Shown here piece after piece: positions 23,591 to 36,387 of a stretch of 64,000 nt of DNA. The number at the start of each line of letters is the position of its first letter. The first letter of the stretch is position 1. The position numbers and the translations under genes are program-made. The notes under the pieces are model-generated. The model was not told where the DNA came from. It saw nothing but the letters and a program-made list of their open reading frames with translations, and searched no databases. Origin of the DNA: Spinacia oleracea (taxonomy: Eukaryota > Streptophyta > Magnoliopsida > Caryophyllales > Amaranthaceae); NCBI RefSeq assembly GCF_020520425.1, contig NC_079492.1, positions 143,437,861 to 143,501,860 of the forward strand, in the 5' to 3' direction.

Positions 23591-24001
23591 AAAGTTTGTC
23601 TTAGACAAATTAATCAAAGTTTTTTTAAAAAAAATTGTAGCTCTTATGTTCCTTAAACATAATTTTTTACAATCTTTTCCCGAAAAAATTGAAAATAACA
23701 AGGTCTACATGTGTTTTTATGTACATAATATAACATGCACCATTTTTAATTAATATTGTCAATTTAAACTAATTATATTTTACACAAATTTTTAATATAT
23801 TGTTGCTTTTATTTGTATCCCATATGAGTTTCAAGCACACGTAACATATACAAATAATTTTATTTCAATAAAAATGTTTCTTAATTATAAATTATTGATT
23901 ATGAGTAATTAATAATATTCCGTAAACAAATTTAGTAACATTTGTGTATTTCACGGGCTTTAACCTAGTAAAAATAAAAGATAAGTTTCAAATTCAAATT
24001 T
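23591..24001. repeat. 410-bp direct repeat, copy 2
   Basis: This is the second copy of 21661-22081. It carries a better Helitron-type end, TTTCACGGGCTTTAACCTAG followed by T (23949-23969). Similarity continues about 30 bp past that end, so the duplication is larger than a Helitron terminus alone. Confidence 0.85.
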
Positions 24002-24447
24002 AGGACATCATATCTTAAAACATAAGCTACGTATGTAGATTCGATGTTTCAATAGCATTAATTTGGCGTCACAAATGAAAAGTCCACAAAAATCGGGAAT
24101 GAATAGGTAATTATGATAATTCCTTCCGTATCAGATATGATGATATGAATGACAAATCATAAGAGTCCAAGTCTTGCAAGTTTTAGCAATACGAATTTAT
24201 GAATGAGGCCAAATGAATAAAGGAAATATTAAACTACCTTAGTCATGTTTAATTATGTTAGTCTAACTTTTGAATGTTGAAGAATCTCTTAACTTGTTTA
24301 AATCTACTACTAATATGAACCTGATTTGTTTTTTTTTTGTACCACACTTATTTCTTGTACAACTTGACAATTAATGATTATGTTTAGAATTGTCAAGATT
24401 AGATCATCAATTAATTAATCAAATAATTAATTAATCAACATAATCGA

Positions 24448-24572
24448 CGATGTCTTGGCCTAATGGATAAGATTGAGGGTCTGTGTATGATAAGTCTTGG
24501 GCTCGAATCCACCGTCCCCATTTATAATTTATATTGCCTTTGTGGTTCATTCGCGCACACACACAAAAAAAA
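24448..24572 (+). mobile_element. tRNA-derived SINE
   Basis: A pol III A box (TGGCCTAATGGATAAG) and B box (GGGCTCGAATCC) are about 40 bp apart, followed by a short body and an A-rich tail (ACACACACAAAAAAAA). It is closely similar to the reverse-oriented SINE at 48236-48366. It is about 125 bp. Confidence 0.8.
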
Positions 24573-24597
24573 GAATTAATGCAGGAAGAAGGTTTTT

Positions 24598-25275
24598 GTT
24601 CGTTGGATGAGTCCAAGTGAGGGATGGGTTATGCTGAATACAGATGGGGCCGCTAAAGGAAACCCTGGGGCTGCGGGTGCAGGGGGTCTGATTAGGGGGC
24701 ACCACGGGGAGCTGTTCGAAATGTTCGCAATGAATTGTGGAGTGTGCACCTGCACGAAGGCTGAACTTTTGGCGGTACAGAGGGGGATGTCTTTGGCTTG
24801 GAATAGTGGACATAGAAGAGTGCAGGTGATGGTTGATTCGGAGGTAGTGGTTCGATTGCTGACGGAAGTTTGTCCTGCTACCTCCCTTATATTCATATAA
24901 TTAGAAAATGCAAGGCTCTGCTGGCTCGTGATGGGTGGGAAATCACTGTTCGTCACTGCTACAGGGAGGCAAATCGTGCTGCCGATTGGTTGGCTAACTT
25001 TGGGGTTCGTTCGGAGCAAAAGTTAGTCATTTTCTCAGCGGTCCCAAGGGATCTTCATACCGTTTTATTGGAGGACCAGAGTGGAGTTCATTGGCCCCGG
25101 ATGGTTCCTGAAGATGCGGTGGACACAGTTCGTAGAAGAAACTGAGCTGCGTCGTGAATTGCTAGGCTGGTTGTGTTAGTTTCAGTAGTTTTCTTTTCGT
25201 GTTGTTTTCTTTTTTCTTTAGTTTACTAGCTTTCTTGTTGTTTTGGATCTGCCCCCTCTTTCACCAAAAAAAAGA
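24598..25275 (+). mobile_element. LINE 3' fragment with RNase H domain
   Basis: Frame 24607-24893 reads GWVMLNTDGAAKGNPGAAGA, the RNase H type 1 start with its first catalytic aspartate, then CTKAELLAVQRGMSLAW with the glutamate. A frameshift near 24890 leads to REANRAADWLANFG, the conserved C-terminal stretch. A short A-run at about 25266 is the tail. This is the end of an L1-type ORF2, 5'-truncated; it lies directly behind the SINE. Confidence 0.8.
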
Positions 25276-26115
25276 AGCATAAAACTATGTGCATAATCAA
25301 TCCTCACTTTTCAATGTCATCAACATTGGATCGCATTCAACTGCTACTCTATGTGTATCTTAAAGATTTCTCAATTGCGATTTTGTGATCATTGTTGAGC
25401 AAAGTATTATTGTTAATCATGCATTTGAGATCGTAAAAAGTTGAATGGGATAATCTTTAAGGGAAGGAAATAGTAAGACAATAGAGATACCAAATTTTTT
25501 GGACTAATTCATTAACCATCCTCCAGTTTAGTACAATAATAATACAAGATTTTGTATTTATATTGTTCATTGTAGCTCATTCTCACCCCAAAACAAAATA
25601 AAATACTTAGATCCAACTATTGAATAAAATATTATGGAGCTGGAGCAATACGTAACAATGAAGTATTATGACACCCCTATTTTTTTGGAATTTCCGACAA
25701 ATTTGAGGTAAAAAGTGTAATATTGTAACATCGGATTTTTTTCTTTTTGAAATTAAGTCTGATAAATTGATATTGAAAACTTAGAGAAACGCCAGTAAAA
25801 GGCAGGAGCAAGAAAGTAGACATAGATACAATGAAACTGAAGCAAGGAATCAAATAAATATGCTGTTCTGACCAGAAAATCAGCTGAAGAATATACAAAA
25901 CTTTGCCTAGCTAAGTATGTTAAATCTCCCACAATACAGCTCCTAAATTGGCAAAAGCAGAATGTTTCATTTCATTTGGCTGCCACAGAGTTGCATAAAA
26001 TCGAAACCGACACTGTCTTCTTTCTTCTCTTGCAGCATATCAATTGCTGGTTTGAGGAATTCTGCTTCTCCAGTTCCCTAGTTACATTGAAAATCTTCAA
26101 CAGTTTTATACTGTG
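25276..26115. other. Intergenic, mostly 3' flank of the helicase gene
   Basis: AT-rich DNA; the part nearest 26115 should be the helicase 3' untranslated region. No other feature is supported. Confidence 0.35.
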
Positions 26116-29100
26116 CTATTTCCTTACTCGAATGCCAGGAATATCTTTCAAACCCATTTTCACAACAGTTTTTCTGAAGAGTGCAGGAGGTTTCTCCAAC
26201 CCGATTGACTCACAAAATTGGTTCGCCCAATGAACAAGTGAGGTTTTATCCCTGCCTATTTCCCTCAGAGAATTATAATAACCGAGCCAAGCATGGTACG
26301 CAGATTCTTTCACACTAGTATCAATCTTTGCCATTGAATCCTCCATCTGCAAGGCGGAATAAAACCAAGTGAGAAATTTTACTAATAATTCACTTCCAGG
26401 GGATGCTAAGGATGAAGAACTTACGGCCATCAATCTGTTTACAAGATTGTAGTCGTGTTCTTATTAATTATTCATTGCAAATGTTGGATAAGGATTACAA
26501 TTTACAAGTATTATTTTGCAAATTGATGAATCCTGGAAGGTGAAACTGAATGATGCAAGAATAGCTTGGGTACATCTCCTTAATGTTTGGGTAGACCTTA
26601 TCATTATCAGCCCGACCTGCTGGCCCAACCCGACCCGGAAAGTAGCGGCTTTGGGCAGAATTTTCAGGCCCATTTTGGGCGGCCAGGCCGAATATTTTTT
26701 TGGGTGGGTTCGGACAACTCGAAATTGAAATTTTAGCTCGCCATTTTGGCCTGAAATTGTGGGTTTTGGGCAGGAAATCCGGCCCAAACTTTGGCGTGGC
26801 CCGGCCGACACGACCTAATGGATATAACTTTAAGGAATGGCCCCGCCCGCATTTTGATCAGGTCTATGTTTGGAATGGGGGTGGAACATATTGTCAAACC
26901 TTTTCTGCACTGTCAATACCAATATTGACAAACTGGTTAAGATGTTGCAAGGAGAAGGGTGGAAAAAAATGAGATACAGCTATCAGGGGAGATTGTTGAG
27001 ATCCAAAAGCTTGCTCATTTGCTTCAATGGTTTGATGATCTGCTCAAACTGGATAGATATACAGTCTATTTATCCTATAATATAGCTGGCTCTTATAGGC
27101 GATTTTTTCCCATTGGTATTAAAAGATACTCCTGCTTTTCCATATGTTTTTTTAAAATTTAAAAAAAGATCAAAATTCATAAATGATTTGGTTCGGAAAT
27201 ATGAAAAGTTTGGGAATTGGCTAAATCACAAGCGAAGCAAGAAATATCTTTTTTCCCTTCTTTCTTTTTGCGAGATGTCGATATTCTCTTGAATAGAAGT
27301 ACTTGAAACTGAAGAGGACATAGTTAATTAACATTCCCTTCCAAAGAACTATATAAGTTAGGCAGAGGCAAGCCATGGAAGGATTTTTATCACAGCAGCG
27401 GCAGAACAAATCAGAGCAGCACAATAACAAATTGGAGATTTATTCTGTAATTTTCACGGATCAACACTTCAAGCTTATTTTTAACTTTAAACAGACAGAC
27501 CTCACCAAGAAATGATAGCGAATAAAGGTATACCTTGATCTACCAGGAAATAATGCTTATGCAAAATTTGATTTTCTTTCTTTTTACTCACAACAGTAAA
27601 AAGGGGCAAATGTAAAGACCTCTCAATTTTCCATGGGGTGATTTCTGTTTTCACCCGCCTTGTTTATAACTATTTTACAGCACTCAAACAATCATGTTCT
27701 CTACAGATGGTTTCCTACAGGATTGCTTTTGGAACAATATTTGGACTATAAACCACAGGAGTGGGGGTTTGATAGTTTTTTTTTTATCTGGATCCAAATC
27801 AAGAATATCATAATATGCGGAATAAGAGATATCCAGAGTTCATGGACTAGAGAAACAATCACTCCTATAAGGAAGAAATAAAACCTTTGATTTTGCATGT
27901 TGGTCAACATGTGGTGCAGAAGACCTTTCAATAGGCATGTCCCTTATGTACTCCAGAAAATGCTCTTCCCACGGCGCAAGCAGCAAAATGCCTTCACCAT
28001 CTTTTCCTTCACGACCGGTCCTCCCAAGGCGATGCACATATTGCTCCCTATCAGAGGGAATTCCAACCTGGAAATACCCACATCTTAAAAGATAAATAGT
28101 AGCAAATTTGCAATAGACACAAAGTACTAATGATTTGATCCCATGGACTACCCCCCAAATATATATTACATGCTATTTTCATGCTGTTTATTATTTGATG
28201 GTACTCTAACCAAATGACTAAAACACTTCTTTAGAACAAAGCTAAAATGACACTTGTAAACAAGTAGCAGGTGTATACAATATACCTCATTAGTTAATTA
28301 AAACATACCTGAATAACCAAAGTAACATCAGGATAGTTTATTCCTCTTGAAGATACATCAGACGAAATTAAAATCAGACGTTTTGATTGCTTAAACTCAT
28401 CAACTATACGAGTTCGGTAAAGTTGCGCCTTTCTTGAGTGTATCTCCCTGACATTTAATTGCATTTCGCGGAAGAAAAGGTACATTAGTGAAGTCACCAT
28501 TCCAGTCGCACAGAAAACAATAACCTGAAAGTAAGTACAAGCACCCCATCACACATCAGAAATAGGTGGCACATGTACAGATCAAATTTCAGGAAACATC
28601 TGAATACCACTTCACCTTGTAATCTGGCACTCCTGTAATATGGTCCTTCAAAAGTTGGTATACAACTTGAAAATGCACATCATGGGGAGCGATAATATAA
28701 GACTGCTTCACCTACATAAAGCTCCCACATATTAAAAACAGATCATGCACTTTCAGCAGAGCTAAAAGTCAAATATTGCACAATGATGCTTACCATATTC
28801 AAGTCCAAATAAATTTAAGATCGCTAACAAAAAAGAGACAGGAGTCGAAAAGAAATAAGTTGATACTAAAAGAGATAATGTTAATGTGAGTACATGACAG
28901 CTAGCAACTGTAAAAAACCTTCCAATTATGCAGAAGGAGGGGAAAAAACCGTGTTGGGCATATAATGAAAGACCTGCTTACTCTGTCTAACAACCGCCTT
29001 TGTCATTTCTCAATGCCAAGATAAAGAATGTCAACGTGACAACTTAAATGTGACAGTAACTACACTGGAAGTGGATATGTTATTGTGCTATCTAGCATCT

Positions 29101-32100
29101 CTAATGGGTTTCCGAAAAAGGCAGGAGTCCATAAAAGCAAACGTTCCATTTCAGCCACTGACATCATGAAGACCAGCTCAACTTCATGCCAACATAAAGG
29201 ATCTTACATCCTACTGATGCTCAATCTACCTTTATCACCAACTCAAATGAACAAAATTTTCCTCTTAGAACACACAGAATTTAACACTATAAAAATGCGA
29301 AGCCAAAGCCAGAGTTCTTTTTGTTCTTTAAGAGTGACTTTAAAAGCTTCTTTTTACTCTTTTGGAAAAGACATTAAGAAGAGGGAAGCAGACTAATAAG
29401 ACTTTGACTACTCTGCTAAGTTTAACCTTAAGAAAGAGCATAAAAGGGGATAAAGGATTAAAGGAGGATAATCAGCAGAGGACTAAGAGATGCTTTAGTG
29501 AAAACTAAAAAAGAAAATATTCTTCCTCATCGGGATTTCCCGTCCTGCTTTATAGAATAACTCTCCATCACGCCATCACGCAAGTTCATTCCTTCTTTAA
29601 ACTAAGGAAATTATGGCAAAGCATCACTTTCCTTAATCCATCAAATTAATTGGGCATTAATATTTCAAATTTTCAAAAGATGGCAATTAACTAGTTCACT
29701 CAGTTCATTAAGCTTCAAAAGAAAATATTGTGTACCAATCATGCTCCACATCATTGAGAGAATATCGAGGACAACCCACCATAGTGTAACACAATGAAAA
29801 GTGAAGCAAGATTGATTGCTCCACTCCACAAAGCCTGGGCCTCATGGCTAGTAGTTTTATCCCCAAAAAGAAAATCAATCGTCCTCTCAAACAACAATAC
29901 CCAAACAATGGGGAACCCACTAGACCTAATAATGTAACGGGATAGAAGGCGCGCTAACCCACTAGAACATAATGAACTAAAAATGTTAAACAATCAATCT
30001 CATTAAAATTAAGTCAACTAAAGATGAAAAAATAATAGAGTGGTAATTGTAGATGCTGATCCTTGAACCTCTTTACTACTCCGTATCAATTTCAATAACA
30101 AACACACAAAAGTTAAATAAAGCATGTTTTTATTGTCTGCATGAAATAAAAGAACCATCGGTATTCCTTCTAAAAATGGACTCCAAAAACAAGCTTAAGA
30201 AGCATTCTTGCTAAACTGCTGTCCCGACTGTCTTTCCCAACATACTCACTCTACCGAAATATGGAAAAATGGAAAAACCTCTACAAAACAGCCTCTGTAA
30301 TCTGTATAGCAGAATAGTCTTGACAGATTCCATGGCTGAGTCAAGAAAACTTACAATCGCTAACAGATTCTTCATAGTTAAAGGCACGACTGAAGTCACA
30401 ATGTCACATCCCCCAGAAAAGCATCACCTCAACCCACAATCACCACCCTTCCATTTCCTCATCTAACTTTACAACCTTGACCCCTCATTACACCCAGCAA
30501 ACAAGCACCAGTATACCCCGCAAGGCCACAACCATTAAAAGATCTCCACCACCTTGGGCATCATTAATAATCATTTTTACATAATAGAGCTAAACTTCAA
30601 AATACAAAAAAAAAAAAAGAGCACCCCCAATCAAACCCAGCACCCACACCAAATATTAGAGATAGACAAAGAGAAGCAACCATGCAAGCTCCGACCTAAA
30701 GGCTCCTTTGACCAACAATAAGAATCCAGATGCCACCTGCCATGATCGAACTTGACTGCCAAGATTCTGAAACCTAAAACACGGTTCTCAAAATTTTCCT
30801 CCACTATGTTGGATCTAGCCATTAACATGTGGATGCATCATGCATCCATGAAGAGCTTTAGGAAGATCAAGGACATGCTGTGGCACCCATGGTGGAGATA
30901 ACGAGAATAGTAGTCGTGGGTGTAGGAGGGAAAACAGCAGAGTGAGAGAGTGAGGTGGGTGGGTGGGTGAACGTGGAAGTTCTAGTTACATAGGCCAACC
31001 TAACATTAGCGAAAGAAAACCTTTTCGGCCAAACAAATGGTGGAATTCAAGGCCCTTTTGCTAGCCAGTCATAAATGGTGTAAATGGCAGTGAATTTGAA
31101 TTTAAATTTTTAAGGAAAATCCATTTCATTCCCATCGTAATCCTAACTTACGGTACTTACCCCAAATCATATCACTTTCTTCATAAATTTGTATTAACAT
31201 CCATTACCATTTGGGTGGGTGGTATTTGGTGGGAATAAAAGTTTATGAAGAAAAACACAAAATTGGGATAAGATTTCACTACCATGGACATTACGAAAAC
31301 ATTTCCTTGCAAAATCACATTTAGATTCATTCCTATTCCAACCATTTATTACCGGCTACCAAACAGTCCGTCAGGGGATTTCATTTCCCTTTCTCCTGGT
31401 AAAAATGTCTAAACATGCAAAGCTTTATTCTGACAGACTGACACGATTTTGATCAAAACTTGATGCAATTGGGGTACAGAACAATAGCGTTGAAGTAATC
31501 TTTAGCAAAAAAACTCATTACAAAAACACATATCCTCCAACAAAAGTTTGCATGCACTTTAAAGTACTTCAAAATGATTAACAAGCACACCTTATTGGTT
31601 GAAACAGTGACTTCATATATATAGCTGCTATCATAAGACAAACAGTTCTGTAATATGAAATTATCAATATGTCACCACTGTACCTTAGAATTGGAATCTG
31701 GACTACCAGCATCCACAGTGTTGATAAAAGAATGCTCTCTTTTAAGAACAAGCTGAGAAATTCGACGAACCTGAAAATAAAATGAATTCCATGACCAACA
31801 AGTTACCAATCAAATTATTAAAGCCTTGCATACCATAATACTATACATATATATCAGACTACTATATTGTGGTAAGCAGGAGTACAAAACAACCTCTTTC
31901 GGGACTGTCGCAGAAAACAGCAGAGACTGTCGTCGACGAGGTAAACAATCAACAATTTTTTCCATGTCCTTGCGGTACCCAAGACTTAGCAGATGATCAG
32001 CTTCGTCAAGTACAAGCATTTTAAGCCCCATCAATCTCGTAGACAAGCCCGATTTGGTCTCAATGTGATCCAGTAATCTACCGGGAGTAGCAACCAGAAT

Positions 32101-34559
32101 CTGCAAGGTTTAAATTTGGAAAGTCAGAAAAACAATTAACCAGAGAAAATACAAAAAATAGCTTGCTTGACACACTACAGAACAATGGTTTGAAAGTTTT
32201 CTAGATGTCTGTTCAGTCTGTTTTTAATCTACTAAGAAACACATTAGACAAATGATGCACCTGGCAAGGATCCAATTCAAGGCGTTTCTGGTCATCTTTG
32301 AAACGCGTACCACCCACTAGCATTTGGACACCTAAGCCGTCATGATACTTCAACAAAACCCTTGCTTCTGCAGCAATTTGACTGGCGAGTTCTCTTGTGG
32401 GGCATATAATAAGCACATATATAGGAGGCACACGCTTAGCTTTGTCACTGTTCATGGCTTTCAAAACTGTTTCAATTGCAGGAAGCTGTTTTTATTATTT
32501 AACAAGGACATTGTAGGTAAAACATCGTACAATAAAGGAATAACTTAACCCAAAAGAGAAAACTAACAATATTTACCAGAAAAGCAGTGGTTTTGCCTGT
32601 CCCGGATCTAGATTTAATGAACGCATCCTTACCTACAAGAGAAAATGTGAAAGTCAAAATAAGGAATGTAAGACCTTAATAGAAGTAAGATAGATAGTGA
32701 TAGAATATCTAGAGTATCTACTACACCACTCCTTGACTTCATTCCATAATCCAAACGAATGCCTCTAACAGGCTTGTCTTAGGCCAGGGTAGAAAGGATT
32801 GGATGATAGCAGAGCTCAGGGCCTCAGGCACAACAAGCATTTATAATTCACATCTATGGACAATCCTTCCATGCATCCCTCAACTTTCTTACAGTTAACA
32901 TGTATAAATACATCTTGTTGATAAATGCAGAAACAAGAACACAACAAGAAGAATGACAGTAATTTACCCTCGAGAAAGACAGACAGAGTATCTTCTTGTA
33001 CCCTAGTCATCACAGCATAGCCAGCGGCAGTTAATGCCTTAACCGTCAGGGGTGATATTCCCGAGTCATCAAATCTGAAACACCAATTAAGAAAATAACT
33101 TAGGCTTAAAAGCCAAAAGAAAGCATCCAAGACCCAATTGAAGTTCTTACAGAACTTAGATATCACAAGCTAAATAACAGACTTCGATTTGACCAATGTA
33201 AGGCAGCTAAAGAAATAATGATCAAGTTGCATAAATGAAGACCAACGTGCCACCCCTGTCCCTCGGCTACCCTTAGAGGGTGGAGAACATCCCATAGCGC
33301 TATCTCACTCGAAAGCCCTAGTTTTATACGACCAATTGACCACCATAGACACCTACCAATTTGACTACATTGGTCAATATAGGCTAAAAAAACCACATGG
33401 TAGTAATTCATCAATTTCCAACTAATTTAACTGCATTTGTCAACATAAAATAACAAACCAATTGGCAATAACTTGAACTTATAAACAATAGCAATAGCAA
33501 TAGCAATAGCAATAGCAATAGCAATAGCAATTGACAAATATTAACAACAAAATAACAAGCCCACCTCTTTCCTGAGGCAACAAACTCATCCTGATCAATC
33601 ACTTCGTGTGTTTCTTCCACCCGCTTCCTCTCAATAATCTCCTGCTTAATCTCGTAAAGTTTCATAGCTTTCTCACCCTCTTCATCTTCCTGCTCAGCAT
33701 AGTCCTCCAATTCCTGCACAATCCGTTTTCTTGTTACCTTCACATCATAATTCCCTAAAGTAGCATTTCCCATAAACCTCTTCACATTCTTCACATCACC
33801 CTTTTCCCTCTCCTCCTCGGTCCCCGGTGCATCCCCTTCCAAAACAAACTTCGGCCACCTTGCATTGCTACTCACTGTACCATGATCTTCCTCATCATCC
33901 TCGCTCGACGAACTTCCTTTTATATGTTTATAAAATTTCTTCACTTTTCCTCTTACATTACCCGGATAACCCCTCTTTTGCTCCAAATTACCCCTAAAAG
34001 TAATCAAATTTCCCTCAGTAAACCCCCTTATTTGCTGTAAATCACCCCAAAAAACCCTAGAATTCAACAAACTATCAAAACTACCATCATTTCTCTGGCT
34101 ACAGTAACCCCTTTTCTGCTGCAAATTACCATCCTTGATAAAGTTCCTGGGATCAATTGGCTTATTCGATCCGGGATGGGGAGGCGAATGTATCGGACCA
34201 TCATCGTCGTTCCACAAATCCTCGGCGCCGTGCTTCACGAACCGGTCGGCGAGGGCCTTAAGATGCTCTTTCGGGGATATTGGGGAGTGCGACGGGCCCT
34301 CCGGCTTCTCCGGGAGGCCCGAAACGGAGGCCCGTATTTGGGAGCGGAGACGAGCCTGGTAAAGCTGCTTCTCCTGATCAATGAGGCGCTTCTCTTTCTC
34401 GCAGGCCTTCTTCTCGTGGAGGCGCTTCCACTGCCACTTGTTGAGACCACCTGGGAAAGTTCGAGCCCCGCCTCCCATGGACCGGACCCATAGGAGACCG
34501 AATGGTGGCCGGCGTCGATAAATTCTGGATGTTTCTCGGAAGATTACGGTGGTTATCAT
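26116..34559 (-). CDS. DEAD-box ATP-dependent RNA helicase, RH25/RH26/RH31 group
   Basis: Ten exons: 34559-33565, 33074-32968, 32632-32577, 32485-32261, 32100-31894, 31770-31684, 28711-28616, 28524-28309, 28067-27885, 26346-26116. Phases agree throughout and give 800 residues. The N-terminal 330 residues are basic/charged and low in conservation: a possible mitochondrial or plastid presequence (RRRPPFGLLWVRSMGGG), the family signature TFPGGLNKWQWKRLHEKKA and SPKEHLKALADRF, and three short NLQQKRGY-like repeats. The helicase core follows: Q motif (RFDDSGISPLTVKAL, VQEDTL), Walker A SGTGKT at about 377-382, PTREL, DEAD at 493-496, SAT at 524-526, SSDVSSRGINYPDV, and HRLGRTGR at 675-682. The C-terminus, MAKIDTSVKESAYHAWLGYY to GLKDIPGIRVRK, is typical of RH25/26/31. 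It should unwind RNA using ATP. All motifs look intact. Introns 9 and 6 are long and carry repeats. Confidence 0.95.
26592..26866. mobile_element. hAT-like MITE in the last intron of the helicase gene
   Basis: The 8-bp flanks TGTTTGGG and TGTTTGGA (one mismatch) bracket an element starting TAGACCTTATCA and ending TGATCAGGTCTA. The interior is full of short GGCCC/CCCGACC/GGCCGG repeats in both orientations, unlike the AT-rich intron. It is 275 bp. Confidence 0.7.
28712..31683 (-). other. Helicase intron 6, 2.97 kb, no further gene seen
   Basis: Open frames here are short and show no family resemblance. The part 31000-31390 has TTTCATTCCCAT/AACCATTTATTACC-type stretches like eroded MITE ends, but I cannot place termini. 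Confidence 0.35.
33484..33531. repeat. (AGCAAT)n minisatellite in helicase intron 1
   Basis: Eight uninterrupted copies of a 6-bp unit (AATAGC/AGCAAT) occur about 35 bp inside the intron from exon 1. Confidence 0.85.
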
Positions 34560-34886
34560 GGTGGTTCAGTGTGTGGAAGTTTTTTGGGGTTGGAACTTGG
34601 AAATGAGGGTTTAGGGTTTAAGCGTGGGACAAATTGGGGAGAACAAGTTGACTTGTGAAGTGAGGGTTTGACTTTTCAAGAAAAAAAACAAAGGTACATA
34701 TTTTGGATAATGAATTTTGGTGACGTGGATCGCGGACCTTGATCGTCTCAGTGGATGCTCATCGTACAACTGTTAGGGGTACCAATTCGGCTTAAATGGA
34801 TCGGGTGTAGGTTGGGTTTACCGGTTTAAGTTGAAATAAGTTTATTTTGCTAATGTTGTGTCAAATTCGAAAATTAATAGGTCAGG

Positions 34887-35430
34887 TCCAGGGCCGGCCC
34901 TAGGGGGTAGGCGAGGGGTGCGACCGCCTAGGGCCCAAGGCGGAAAGGGGCCCAAATAATTGTCTATCCAGTAATTTAGTACTAGTAATAAACAACGCAT
35001 TAAATATACATGTTATTTCCTTGGCTCATTGGTATAAAGTAGGTTTTAAAGTTTTGATATCTAAATGCTTATTTGATGGACTATGGGTTTATAAGTTTTA
35101 AAATAGATAAGCATTTTAATGAAGATAAGATTAACTGATATTTTTATATGCTTAAAATGAACCTTTATTTTCAAAAAATATCTTTTTACGCATATTAATT
35201 ATCTTGTAATTAAATGAGTATTTTTTTTATTGAAATATTTCAAGAAATCAACTAGAGCCGGATTTTGAAATTCTAGGATATAGTAAGTTTTTATTGATTT
35301 GAATTCAACAATATAGTGGATCTCATAAAATATTAAAAAAAAATATTATTTCAATTAAAGGCGTATTATTTTTGGAAGAGGCCCAAATCCCTTATTTCGC
35401 CTAGGGCCCTCAAAATGTCAGGACCGGCCC
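34887..35430. mobile_element. hAT-like element upstream of the helicase gene
   Basis: The left end carries CAGGGCCGGCCCTAGG and the right end CCTAGGGCCC...GGACCGGCCC, an inverted arrangement typical of a hAT family. AGGTCAGG and AGGTCAGA lie outside as a likely 8-bp duplication. The right end sequence ATGTCAGGACCGGCCC is shared with the element at 44853-45137, so they are one family. It is about 544 bp and non-coding. Confidence 0.7.
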
Positions 35431-35880
35431 AGGTCAGATCGGTGCGTGTTGATAAAGGATGGGTTCACATGGACTCGGATTTTTTTTTTTGTTATATCTC
35501 TAAGATACTTGTTATGTTAAAAAGAAAAAAAAAATATTACTCCGTATTATTTTCAACCATAACAAAACAAAATTAACGATGTTTTTTGGGTAAGTTATGA
35601 ATACTTATTTGAATTGATAAAATTGAAGGCATAATATCTTTCTTATCAACAATTAGGACAAAAAAAACGTAAAATAACAAAAGAAAGCAAGAGCCAAAAC
35701 ATAAGTAGATAGAGTGATGAGACCGACCATTTTCGGTTATCTAGCTAGTTTGCCGTCTTCTTGATGTATTGTTGCACATTCTGCATAGTTAATATCAAAG
35801 GTAGATTTCCATTTGCACTTCATCAGATTGGTGTGATTCCTATTGCCAAGTTAAATTGTTGCACATAATTAATATAAATA

Positions 35881-36317
35881 CTAGTGTGTAGTTCCGGGCG
35901 ATGCCCCGATTGCTACTTTGAATAATTAAAATTCAAAATTCTTTTTCAACTCAATATTTGACTAAAATACATGTAGACCATAAAAGTGAAAAGATTTATT
36001 AAGTTCATCAATTACACATGTACATTACCTTTATAATGCCAAGTAATTTTCTTAATGTTTTAATTGTTTAATTCATGGTTTTTCTAATATTTTAATTATT
36101 ATTTTTATTCCAATATAGTCCATAAGAAATAAGAGGTAACATAGAAATTTAGTTGTTTTAGACTTCATGTTAACATGTATTTATAAATTAACGTGTATTG
36201 ATAAACAACAATTAGAGGTTGGTTAAGATGGTAATGAGAGTTATTCTCCAAACTTAAGGTCAGTTCTACGTGACACATAAACAATTTTCGCAACGCCTTT
36301 TAATATATTAGTATAGA
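35881..36317 (-). mobile_element. Non-autonomous Helitron
   Basis: Read on the minus strand it starts TCTATACTAATATATTAAAA after a host A. It ends with a 3' hairpin CGGGGCATCGCCCGG, a short spacer and CTAG before a host T. These are textbook Helitron ends and no target duplication is expected. It is 437 bp. Confidence 0.85.
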
Positions 36318-36387
36318 TTTCTGATTTGCGGTGAAAGTTATGAATAAATGTGGAATGTGTCTCCTTTACGATTGTATCACTTACAAT

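Noticed and set aside
24448-24572. Possible tRNA gene
   Set aside because: Only A and B boxes are present; no cloverleaf or acceptor stem closes, and it has an A tail and a second family copy at 48236. It is a SINE.
26347-26433. Upstream extension of the helicase last exon (M at 26433)
   Set aside because: A CAG acceptor at 26347-26349 and family alignment put the exon start at 26346; the extension is intron read-through.
33411-33564. Extension of helicase exon 1 through a poly-leucine run
   Set aside because: The leucines come from the AGCAAT minisatellite in intron 1, after a good donor (AAAGAG/GTGGGC).
34135-34493. Plus-strand ORFs of 75 and 105 codons opposite helicase exon 1
   Set aside because: They are shadows of the GC-richer coding exon on the minus strand.
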